Positions 1 through 5,144 of a DNA stretch of 5,144 nucleotides are shown one piece after another. Below the pieces are notes generated by a model. That model ran no database searches. It was not told where the DNA came from and saw only the letters and a list, made by a program, of their open reading frames with translations. Origin of the DNA: Caryophanales bacterium UBA2753 (lineage in GTDB: Bacteria > Bacillota_I > Bacilli_A > RFN20 > CAG-826); NCBI GenBank assembly GCA_002353275.1, contig DEJH01000047.1:1-5144 (forward strand), written 5' to 3'. Within the stretch, counting starts at the first letter, position 1, and each line of letters begins with the position of its first letter. Made by a program: the position numbers and the translations under genes.

Positions 1-495
1 ATGTTAGTCACTTCATCTAATGCATCTTTAAGTATTTCAAAAGAAAATGTAGGAGAAATTCGCAAGGTACTTTTAAGCAAAAAGCCTAATGTTGTTTCTA
101 AAATTAAAAGAGGTTTTTATCTTGTTAAAGAATATGAGAGAGTCAGTTTTTCAAAATCCGAACCAAAAGCCTCTACTTATTCTTATTTATTAAAAAAGCC
201 TACTAAATTAGACACTCCTTATTTCCAATTAAATTTTTTAGTAGATTCTTCAAATCGAAACGTCCATTTAGAAGACTATCCTCTTATAATTAGGAACATA
301 AAAAATGGGGATTACACATATATTAATGGATATAAAGTAGAAGTAAGACGACTATTCATTGATTGGAAAATGCCTATTTCCTTACGCTTAAAATGGCCAG
401 TCATTGTTAATAATGAGGGAAAAATCATTTATGTCCCTCGTTATCAAAAAGACTTTAAGATTGATAAAAACTGTAATTTCTTTGTAAAAATCTAA
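1..495 (+). CDS. tilS: tRNA(Ile)-lysidine synthetase, C-terminal part (5' end outside window)
   Basis: TilS attaches lysine to C34 of the CAU anticodon of a tRNA(Ile), using ATP, so that the tRNA reads AUA and is charged with isoleucine. Only the last 164 residues are present. The N-terminal PP-loop ATPase domain (SGGxDS motif) lies upstream of the window, so the ATG at position 1 is probably an internal Met. Residues about 8-45 fit the central substrate-binding helical region (SISKENVGEI, then a GFYLVKEYERV strand). Residues 93-151 match the TilS C-terminal domain: YPLIIRNIKNGD, then RRLFIDWKMP, KWPVIVNNEG and IIYVPR, equivalent to the family pattern PL-x-R-x3-GD ... FID-K-P ... WP-hh-x5-I-hhVP. 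The TAA stop is at 493-495. Context supports the call, since tilS lies just upstream of ftsH in many Firmicutes. The hpt gene often found between them is absent. Codon choice (ATA, AGG) suggests modest expression. Confidence 0.88.
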   Translation: MLVTSSNASLSISKENVGEIRKVLLSKKPNVVSKIKRGFYLVKEYERVSFSKSEPKASTYSYLLKKPTKLDTPYFQLNFLVDSSNRNVHLEDYPLIIRNIKNGDYTYINGYKVEVRRLFIDWKMPISLRLKWPVIVNNEGKIIYVPRYQKDFKIDKNCNFFVKI

Positions 496-527
496 CAAAA
501 TACATTTATATGTGTTTTGCTTTTCTT
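496..527 (+). terminator. Probable intrinsic terminator of tilS
   Basis: Starting at the base after the tilS stop, CAAAATACAT (496-505) pairs with ATGTGTTTTG (510-519). This gives a 10-bp stem with one T-G wobble and a 4-base loop, TTAT. It is followed by CTTTTCTT (520-527), a pyrimidine tract like the U-tract of a rho-independent terminator. The stem has only three G-C pairs, so termination may be weak. The position and the promoter-like sequence just downstream support the call. It could instead be a chance AT-rich palindrome. Confidence 0.5.
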
Positions 528-543
528 AATAAGTAAAAACTAA

Positions 544-549
544 TATAAT
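544..549 (+). promoter_or_regulatory. Candidate -10 box of an ftsH promoter
   Basis: A perfect TATAAT lies 43 bases before the ftsH start codon, in the only gap downstream of the tilS terminator-like hairpin. No good -35 is present at 16-18 bp. The best hexamers are TTTTCT (521-526, 17-bp spacer, 3 of 6 matches to TTGACA) and TTGCTT (517-522, spacer too long at 21 bp). There is no TGn extension. Transcription would start around 555-557. AT-rich DNA yields TATAAT easily, so this rests mainly on position. Confidence 0.45.
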
Positions 550-553
550 CAAT

Positions 554-572
554 ATATCTAATTTTTAGATAT
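554..572 (+). repeat. Perfect 8-bp inverted repeat in the ftsH leader
   Basis: ATATCTAA (554-561) and TTAGATAT (565-572) are exact reverse complements around a TTT spacer. The repeat begins 4 bases after the candidate -10 box and ends 7 bases before the AGGAGG site, so it spans the predicted transcription start. It could be an operator, or a hairpin at the mRNA 5' end. It does not resemble the CtsR heptanucleotide direct repeat or the HrcA CIRCE element. Chance is plausible in such AT-rich sequence. Confidence 0.4.
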
Positions 573-579
573 CGTATTT

Positions 580-585
580 AGGAGG
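580..585 (+). promoter_or_regulatory. Strong ribosome binding site of ftsH
   Basis: AGGAGG lies 7 bases before the ATG at 593, a full match to the Bacilli anti-Shine-Dalgarno at ideal spacing. It fixes the ftsH start, which places the first membrane helix about 12 residues from the N terminus, as usual for FtsH. Confidence 0.85.
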
Positions 586-592
586 CTTCAAT

Positions 593-2839
593 ATGGATCA
601 AGAACCAAATACCCAGCCACGTCGTAGAATTCCATTCGGTTTTATATTAATAATTGCTCTCACTATTGGTGTGATTGCCTTTTTTGCCGTTAGACTCATT
701 AGAGGCATAGATACAAGTACACACATTAATCGTAATACTTATGTTGAAGCATTAGTTAATGACCGAGTTAGTGATGCCACAATTACACATCGTTATGGAA
801 GTAATTTAACAACTATCACTGGTAGCGCTAAAGATAAAAATGGTAATGGTTATGCTTATACAATCAATATCGACTACGCTGCCTATCAAAGTAATATTGA
901 TACTCCAGTTAAAGTCGAAGGACAAAAATACACCGTTAGTGGAACTGATGTTACTTTTACTATCAAATCCTTTGATTCCTATAACTCATTTGTCACATCA
1001 TCTTTAACCATTGATATCGGTGCTAATAAGTATGTTACAGCTAGTGACGGCACTATTACTCTAGAAGGCTTAACTTCAGGTTTTTTTGATGCTAATAATG
1101 GCACGATCACCTTAACATTAGCCAATCCTTTATCCGAAGGAAGTGTTGCTAAAGTTTCCTTTAACGCCAATACTTCTCTTTCTGTTAACCAATTAATTTT
1201 TGGTAATACTAATATCAAAGTTGGCATTGCTGATATTTATGAGCAAACTTGGTGGGATCAATGGGGACCAACCATCATCATGTTAGTTGGCTCTGCTATT
1301 TTAGTCATCTTCTTATTCTCTAGATTATCTAATTCTGTTGGTGGCGCTAACCGTCAAGCAATGGACTTCAACAAATCTCGTGCACGTCGAATTCAAGATT
1401 CAAAAACTAGATTTGATGATGTTGCTGGATGCAATGAAGAAAAAGCGGAGATGGAAGAGATTGTTGAATATCTCAAAGATCCAAAGAAATACACCAAATT
1501 TGGTGCTAAGTTACCTAAAGGTATTCTCCTAGTTGGTTCTCCAGGTACTGGTAAAACTTTACTTGCTAAAGCTGTTGCTGGCGAAGCTGGTGTTCCTTTC
1601 TTTTCTATTTCTGGTTCTGACTTTGTAGAAATGTTCGTCGGTGTTGGTGCTGGTAGAGTAAGAGATATGTTTAGAACCGCTAAACAAAACGCTCCATGTT
1701 TAGTCTTCATTGATGAAATCGATGCTGTTGGCAGACAAAGAGGCGCTGGTTTAGGTGGTGGTAACGATGAAAGAGAACAAACCCTTAACCAATTACTCGT
1801 TGAGATGGATGGCTTTGAAGATAATTCAGGTATTATTGTTATGGCCGCAACTAATAGAGATGATGTTCTTGATCCAGCATTATTACGTGCTGGTCGTTTC
1901 GATAGAAAGATTACTGTTTCTTTACCAGACAGAGAAGGAAGAGAAGCAATCTTTAAAGTTCATAGTAGAAATAAGAAACTTGATAAGGATGTTAACTTCT
2001 CTCAAATCGCTAAGAGAACCGTTGGTTTCTCTGGCGCTGATATTGAAAATATCATGAATGAAGCTGCTATTTTAGCAGTTAGAAGAAATAAACAATGCAT
2101 CACGATGTCGGAAATCGATGAAGCAATTGATAGAAGAGTGGCAGGACCTGCTAAATCTTCACGCTCTTTAAATAAACATGAAAGAGAAGTCATTGCTCAC
2201 CATGAAGCTGGTCACGCAATCATTGGTCTTAAACTTGAACATTCAGATAAAGTTCAAAAGATTACGATTATTCCACGTGGAAATACAGGCGGACATGTTC
2301 GTATGACACCTGAAGAAGACCGTTTCTTATTAACAAAGAAAGAATTAGAAGCTCGTATCGTTGGTTATTTAGGTGGACGTTCATCTGAAGAAATCTTCTT
2401 TGATGATGTTTCTAGCGGCGCTCAAAACGATATTGAAATGGCGACAAGAATTGCTCGTAGTATGGTTACTGAACTTGGTATGAGTGAACTTGGTCCAATT
2501 CAATATGAAAGAGATACCGGTAGTGTTTTCCTTGGAAGAGATTATGCTAATACACAAGCCAATTTCTCTTTAGCGACTGCTGAAAGAATTGACGCTGAAG
2601 TTAGTAAGATCATTAATGAAGCTCACGAACAAGCTCTTAAAATCATTAAGAAATATAAGGATGATGTTGAATTAATTGCACAAACACTTCTTGAACATGA
2701 ACAAATTACTGCTGAAGAAATTGATTACCTCTTAGAACATCGTCATCTCAAGAAAGATGAGAAGAAAGAGGAAGAAAAACCAGCTGAGGAAGTTCCTCAA
2801 GAAGAAATTCAACTTTCTGAAGAAAATAAAGGAGAATAA
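593..2839 (+). CDS. ftsH: ATP-dependent zinc metalloprotease FtsH
   Basis: FtsH is a hexameric membrane AAA+ protease that extracts and degrades misassembled membrane proteins and short-lived cytosolic regulators. The 748 residues are full length. Order of parts: membrane helix 1 (about 13-34), outward-facing domain (about 37-221), membrane helix 2 (about 225-244), AAA+ module and zinc protease. The AAA+ module shows Walker A GSPGTGKT (315-322), the pore-loop motif MFVG (347-350), Walker B LVFIDEID (370-377), sensor-1 Asn421 and arginine fingers R435 and R438 in GRFDR. The protease has HEAGH (537-541), with Asp613 in GAQND as the likely third zinc ligand. Every catalytic residue I looked for is present, so it should be active. 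Oddities are the outward domain, roughly 100 residues longer than usual, Ser in place of the first Pro of the usual GPPGTGKT, and a Glu/Lys-rich tail (721-748). It probably has its own promoter, since a terminator-like hairpin separates it from tilS. dusB follows after 18 bp. Confidence 0.98.
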   Translation: MDQEPNTQPRRRIPFGFILIIALTIGVIAFFAVRLIRGIDTSTHINRNTYVEALVNDRVSDATITHRYGSNLTTITGSAKDKNGNGYAYTINIDYAAYQSNIDTPVKVEGQKYTVSGTDVTFTIKSFDSYNSFVTSSLTIDIGANKYVTASDGTITLEGLTSGFFDANNGTITLTLANPLSEGSVAKVSFNANTSLSVNQLIFGNTNIKVGIADIYEQTWWDQWGPTIIMLVGSAILVIFLFSRLSNSVGGANRQAMDFNKSRARRIQDSKTRFDDVAGCNEEKAEMEEIVEYLKDPKKYTKFGAKLPKGILLVGSPGTGKTLLAKAVAGEAGVPFFSISGSDFVEMFVGVGAGRVRDMFRTAKQNAPCLVFIDEIDAVGRQRGAGLGGGNDEREQTLNQLLVEMDGFEDNSGIIVMAATNRDDVLDPALLRAGRFDRKITVSLPDREGREAIFKVHSRNKKLDKDVNFSQIAKRTVGFSGADIENIMNEAAILAVRRNKQCITMSEIDEAIDRRVAGPAKSSRSLNKHEREVIAHHEAGHAIIGLKLEHSDKVQKITIIPRGNTGGHVRMTPEEDRFLLTKKELEARIVGYLGGRSSEEIFFDDVSSGAQNDIEMATRIARSMVTELGMSELGPIQYERDTGSVFLGRDYANTQANFSLATAERIDAEVSKIINEAHEQALKIIKKYKDDVELIAQTLLEHEQITAEEIDYLLEHRHLKKDEKKEEEKPAEEVPQEEIQLSEENKGE
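887..1222 (+). other. Lineage-specific insertion in the outward-facing domain of FtsH
   Basis: This segment encodes FtsH residues about 99-210. The preceding residues (44-98, with NRNTYVEALVNDRVSDATI) look like the start of the normal FtsH outward domain. The following residues (QTWWDQW, 218-224) match the Trp-rich run usual just before membrane helix 2. Between them is a Thr/Ser/Asn/Gly-rich stretch without Cys or obvious helices. It has alternating polar and hydrophobic residues typical of beta strands: VTFTI (120-124), GTITLEGL (153-160), GTITLTLA (170-177) and VAKVSF (185-190). Two of these share GTITL, hinting at a repeated strand motif or a small beta-sandwich. The boundaries are estimates by eye. 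I do not recognise the fold or a function. Confidence 0.6.
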
Positions 2840-2848
2840 TTCTCCTTT
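2828..2848 (+). promoter_or_regulatory. Perfect hairpin over the ftsH stop codon
   Basis: AAAGGAGAA (2828-2836) pairs exactly with TTCTCCTTT (2840-2848), leaving the ftsH stop codon TAA as the 3-base loop. Downstream is the pyrimidine run TCTTCT (2849-2854), so a weak terminator or attenuator is possible. However, the stem has only three G-C pairs and dusB begins 10 bases later. The only Shine-Dalgarno-like sequence near dusB (AAAGGAG, 2828-2834) lies in the 5' arm, where it would be masked. Ribosomes finishing ftsH would open the stem. The pairing is certain and the role is inferred. Confidence 0.5.
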
Positions 2849-2857
2849 TCTTCTATT

Positions 2858-3838
2858 ATGTTTAAGATTGGGAATATTGAAATTAAGAATAAAGTTGTTC
2901 TTGCCCCAATGGCAGGAGTAACTTCTTTTGGCTATCGAAAATTCATGTCCCAATTTGGATTAGGATATGTAGTTACTGAGATGATTTCTGACATGGGCTT
3001 AATCTATGGAAACAAAGAAACACTTTCCTATCTAAAATTCGAAAATAGTGGACTTACTACTTGTGTTCAACTTTTTGGAAGTGATCCAACTAATATGGCT
3101 AAGGCTGTTAAAATCGCTGAATCTCTTAATCCTAATATTGCCTTTTTTGATGTTAATATGGGTTGTCCTGTAAATAAGGTGACAAAGACAGGAGCGGGCT
3201 CTGCTTTAATGAATAATCCTAAACTATGTGGAGAAATCGTTAAAGCAATAAAAGAAGTAACTGACAAACCAATCACAGTAAAGATTAGATTAGGAGTTGA
3301 TTCTAAACACATCACCTTTAAAGAAGTGATAAAGGAAGTTAGCCTTGCTGGAGCTTCTTTAGTGGCAATTCATCCAAGAACCACTAAAGAGATGTATGGT
3401 GGCTTACCTCATTGGGATTTAGTGAAAAATCTAAGAGATGAAATGGATATCCCTTTACTTGTAAGTGGAAATCTTTTCACTGTTGAAGACTCTATAAAAG
3501 CAATGGAAATAACTCACGCTGATGGGGTGATGTTAGCAAGAGGAGCGATGGGTAATCCTACTTTAATTAAAAACCTAAATCATTATTTTAATAACGAAGA
3601 GATGGAAATAACGTCTCTATTAGAACAAGAAAAATATTGTGAGGGGTTAATTAAAGATTTAATTGATGAAAAAGGTGAAGATATCGCCTTAAGAGTGGCT
3701 AGAGGAATAGTGACTAAATTTTTTGATGGCTTTCCAAATTCAAAAAAACTCAAAGCAAGATTATCTAGTGAACTCAATAAATTTGAAGATTATAAGAGAA
3801 TTATTTCAGACTATAACAAAGAAAATTTAATCGAATAA
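2858..3838 (+). CDS. dusB: tRNA-dihydrouridine synthase, DusB type
   Basis: Dus enzymes use FMN and NADPH to reduce specific uridines of the tRNA D-loop to dihydrouridine; family knowledge gives U17 for E. coli DusB. The 326 residues match the family length. The TIM barrel shows APMAGVT (16-22, FMN binding), VTEMIS (39-44), QLFGSDP (71-77), DVNMGCPVNKV (98-108) with catalytic Cys103, GAGSALM (112-118), VKIRLG (141-146) with the FMN-contacting Lys142, IHPRT (171-175), SGN (203-205) and the phosphate-binding GVMLARGAMGNP (223-234). The C-terminal helical tRNA-binding domain follows (about 245-326). The ATG at 2858 gives the expected N terminus, MFKIGNIEIKN, and the frame is closed by a stop at 2837. 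No Shine-Dalgarno lies at normal distance, so translation may depend on coupling to ftsH. Six Ile codons are ATA, against none in visible lysS, suggesting lower expression. The DusB subtype rests on sequence feel and on its position before lysS. Confidence 0.93.
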   Translation: MFKIGNIEIKNKVVLAPMAGVTSFGYRKFMSQFGLGYVVTEMISDMGLIYGNKETLSYLKFENSGLTTCVQLFGSDPTNMAKAVKIAESLNPNIAFFDVNMGCPVNKVTKTGAGSALMNNPKLCGEIVKAIKEVTDKPITVKIRLGVDSKHITFKEVIKEVSLAGASLVAIHPRTTKEMYGGLPHWDLVKNLRDEMDIPLLVSGNLFTVEDSIKAMEITHADGVMLARGAMGNPTLIKNLNHYFNNEEMEITSLLEQEKYCEGLIKDLIDEKGEDIALRVARGIVTKFFDGFPNSKKLKARLSSELNKFEDYKRIISDYNKENLIE

Positions 3839-3849
3839 TTATATATTTA

Positions 3850-3876
3850 AATTTTGACTACAAAGAAGTCAAAGTT
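3850..3876 (+). promoter_or_regulatory. Hairpin and possible -35 box between dusB and lysS
   Basis: AATTTTGACT (3850-3859) pairs with AGTCAAAGTT (3867-3876), a 10-bp stem with one T-G wobble and a 7-base loop. No T-run follows, so a standard intrinsic terminator is unlikely. The 5' arm contains TTGACT (3854-3859), 5 of 6 matches to a -35 box, but candidate -10 boxes lie at poor spacing: CATATA (3878-3883) at 18 bp is weak, and the better TATACT (3882-3887) is at 22 bp. It may be an operator-like palindrome at a lysS promoter, or an mRNA hairpin on a dusB-lysS transcript. The 74-bp gap is too short for a T-box leader. Confidence 0.4.
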
Positions 3877-3890
3877 CCATATATACTATT

Positions 3891-3904
3891 AAAGGACTTG
3901 GAGG
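3891..3904 (+). promoter_or_regulatory. Double ribosome binding site of lysS
   Basis: GGAGG (3900-3904) lies 8 bases before the lysS ATG at 3913 and is the likely site used. A second purine block, AAAGGA (3891-3896), lies just upstream, within a segment that could pair with 3872-3878. The site fixes the ATG at 3913, which gives the usual LysRS N terminus. Confidence 0.8.
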
Positions 3905-3912
3905 AATTATCT

Positions 3913-5144
3913 ATGGATAATAATCAAAACTTAAATGATCAAGAATTAGTTAGAAGAGAGAAATTAGAAAAATATAAAGCTTTTCACGTCGACCCATTTG
4001 GTCACGCTTTTAAAGTTACTCATTCTAGTAAACAAATTCGTGAATTATACGCAAAGAAGTCCCCTAAATCATTAGAGAGAAATAAACCAGTCGTAACTGT
4101 TGCTGGAAGAATTAAAGCAATTAGAAGAATGGGAAAAGCTTCTTTTATGAATATCCAAGATAAAACTGGTAACATCCAAGTTTATATGGGTATTGATGTC
4201 GTTGGTAAGAAAGCTTACGAATTATTTAAACTAGCAGATATTGGTGATATCGTTGGTGTCACTGGTCGAGTAATGAAAACTCGTAGTGGTGAACTCACCA
4301 TTAGAGCGAGTAAATACACTCACTTAACAAAATGCCTACATCCTCTTCCAGAAAAATTCCATGGTTTAGTCGATGTTGAAGAAAGAAGTAGAAGAAGATA
4401 TCTCGACCTCATCGTTAATGATGAAAGTAGAGCAATTGCTTTTGCTAGACCAAAATTAATTAGAAGTATTCAATCTTATTTAGACGCTCAAGATTTTGTT
4501 GAAGTTGAAACTGCGGTTCTTTCTCCAATTTTAGGTGGCGCTAATGCTCGTCCATTTATTGCACATATGAATGCCTTAGATAAAGACTTCTATTTAAGAA
4601 TTGCTACTGAACTTAATCTTAAAAGATTGCTCGTTGGTGGAATGGAAAGAGTGTATGAAATTGGACGTTTATTTAGAAACGAAGGAATGGATGCCTCTCA
4701 TAATCCAGAATTCACCACAATTGAAGCTTATCAAGCCTATGGTGATCTCCAATCAATGAGAAAACTCGCTGAAGGAATGATTAGAAAAGCCGCTAAAGAT
4801 GTAACTGGTAGTGATATTGTTACTTACCAAGGCAAAGAATTAAATTTCCACAAACCATTTAGATGGGTTTCTATGGCCGATCTTATCTTAGAGAAGACTG
4901 GCATCGATTTTAGAAATATCTATGATTTTGAAGAAGCAAAAAAATTAGCGGAAGAAAGAGGAATTAAACTCGAAAAACATAAGAACACTGTTGGGCATGT
5001 TATGAATGAATTTTTTGAAGAATTCTGCGAAGCAGAACTCATTCAACCAACATTTGTCTATTCTTATCCAATCGAAGTTTCTCCTTTAACTAAAAAAGGT
5101 AAAGATCCTCGTTATACTGAAAGATTTGAATTATTTGTTAATGG
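3913..5144 (+). CDS. lysS: Lysyl-tRNA synthetase, class II (3' end outside window)
   Basis: LysS charges tRNA(Lys) with lysine using ATP and acts as a cytosolic dimer. The window holds 410 complete codons of a protein normally about 490-500 residues long, so class II motif 3 is missing. The N terminus (LNDQELVRREKLEK, then FHVDPFG at 24-30) is typical. The anticodon-binding OB fold covers about 61-145 (VTVAGRIKAIRRMGKASF onward). EERSRRRYLDL (156-166) leads into the catalytic domain. Motif 1 is FVEVETAVLSP (195-205), followed by LGGANARPF (207-215). LRIATELNLKRLLVGG (228-243) follows. Motif 2 is VYEIGRLFRNEG (247-258) with SHNPEFTTIE (262-271). Oddities are Ala201 in place of the conserved Pro of VETP, and HMN (218-220) where bacterial LysRS usually has HHN. 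Otherwise all visible catalytic blocks are intact. AGA/CGT Arg codons and the absence of ATA suggest strong expression. Placement after dusB matches Bacillus. Confidence 0.97.
   Translation, partial: MDNNQNLNDQELVRREKLEKYKAFHVDPFGHAFKVTHSSKQIRELYAKKSPKSLERNKPVVTVAGRIKAIRRMGKASFMNIQDKTGNIQVYMGIDVVGKKAYELFKLADIGDIVGVTGRVMKTRSGELTIRASKYTHLTKCLHPLPEKFHGLVDVEERSRRRYLDLIVNDESRAIAFARPKLIRSIQSYLDAQDFVEVETAVLSPILGGANARPFIAHMNALDKDFYLRIATELNLKRLLVGGMERVYEIGRLFRNEGMDASHNPEFTTIEAYQAYGDLQSMRKLAEGMIRKAAKDVTGSDIVTYQGKELNFHKPFRWVSMADLILEKTGIDFRNIYDFEEAKKLAEERGIKLEKHKNTVGHVMNEFFEEFCEAELIQPTFVYSYPIEVSPLTKKGKDPRYTERFELFVN

Noticed and set aside
1..3. ATG at position 1 as a true start codon of a small 164-residue gene
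   Set aside because: The sequence already matches the central region of TilS at its first residues and no upstream sequence is available, so it is almost certainly an internal Met of a truncated gene.
1081..1087. Run of seven T in ftsH as a programmed frameshift or sequencing slip
   Set aside because: The reading frame stays open and sensible on both sides (GFFD at 163-166) and reaches intact membrane and AAA+ segments, so no frameshift is needed.
1393..1710. Minus-strand open frame of 105 residues inside ftsH
   Set aside because: It lies opposite the Walker A/B region of a certain gene, has no ribosome binding site that I can see and resembles no protein family. It is a by-product of the ftsH codons. 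The other minus-strand frames at 979-1227, 2002-2193, 2732-2953, 3067-3315 and 3583-3777 fail for the same reason.
1755..2057. Plus-strand alternative frame of 100 residues inside ftsH
   Set aside because: It overlaps conserved AAA+ coding sequence in another frame and its translation shows no recognisable domain. The similar frame at 1338-1532 was dropped too.
3839..3912. T-box riboswitch upstream of lysS
   Set aside because: The 74-bp gap is too short for a T-box leader, and no T-box consensus or terminator/antiterminator pair with a T-run is visible.
1..5144. Mycoplasma-type genetic code with TGA as Trp
   Set aside because: All Trp codons seen in the four genes are TGG, no in-frame TGA occurs, and all three visible stops are TAA, so the standard code explains everything.

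Overview
This window is a stretch of chromosome from a low-GC, Gram-positive-type bacterium. It holds four housekeeping genes, all on the + strand: the 3' end of tilS, complete ftsH, complete dusB, and the 5' four-fifths of lysS. The order tilS-ftsH-dusB-lysS is a shortened form of the Bacillus tilS-hpt-ftsH-coaX-hslO-...-dusB-lysS region. Here hpt is missing between tilS and ftsH, and everything between ftsH and dusB has been lost. All visible Trp codons are TGG and no TGA is read through, so nothing points to the Mycoplasma code. AT-rich sequence, gene compaction and AGGAGG-type ribosome binding sites suggest a Bacilli or Tenericutes-related lineage (for example an Erysipelotrichales, RF39 or Acholeplasma-like relative). 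That placement is inference.

Layout: 1-495 is the C-terminal part of tRNA(Ile)-lysidine synthetase, cut by the window edge. The 97-bp gap 496-592 is busy. It holds a terminator-like hairpin directly after the tilS stop, a perfect TATAAT -10 box, a perfect 8-bp inverted repeat near the predicted transcription start, and a strong AGGAGG site. ftsH (593-2839) encodes a 748-residue membrane AAA+ zinc protease. dusB (2858-3838) follows after 18 bp, with a perfect hairpin covering the ftsH stop and no usable Shine-Dalgarno of its own. A 74-bp gap (3839-3912) carries another hairpin and a double Shine-Dalgarno before lysS (3913 to the window end).

The genes share a theme of translation and quality control. 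TilS and DusB modify tRNA, LysS charges tRNA(Lys) (free lysine is also the TilS substrate), and FtsH degrades misfolded membrane and short-lived cytosolic proteins.

No new multi-gene system is visible. The most unusual feature is the outward-facing domain of FtsH, about 185 residues instead of the usual 70-80, with a Thr/Ser/Asn/Gly-rich, beta-like insertion of roughly 100 residues between the two membrane helices. Secondary points are a Pro-to-Ala change in motif 1 of LysRS and a hairpin in or beside every intergenic gap.
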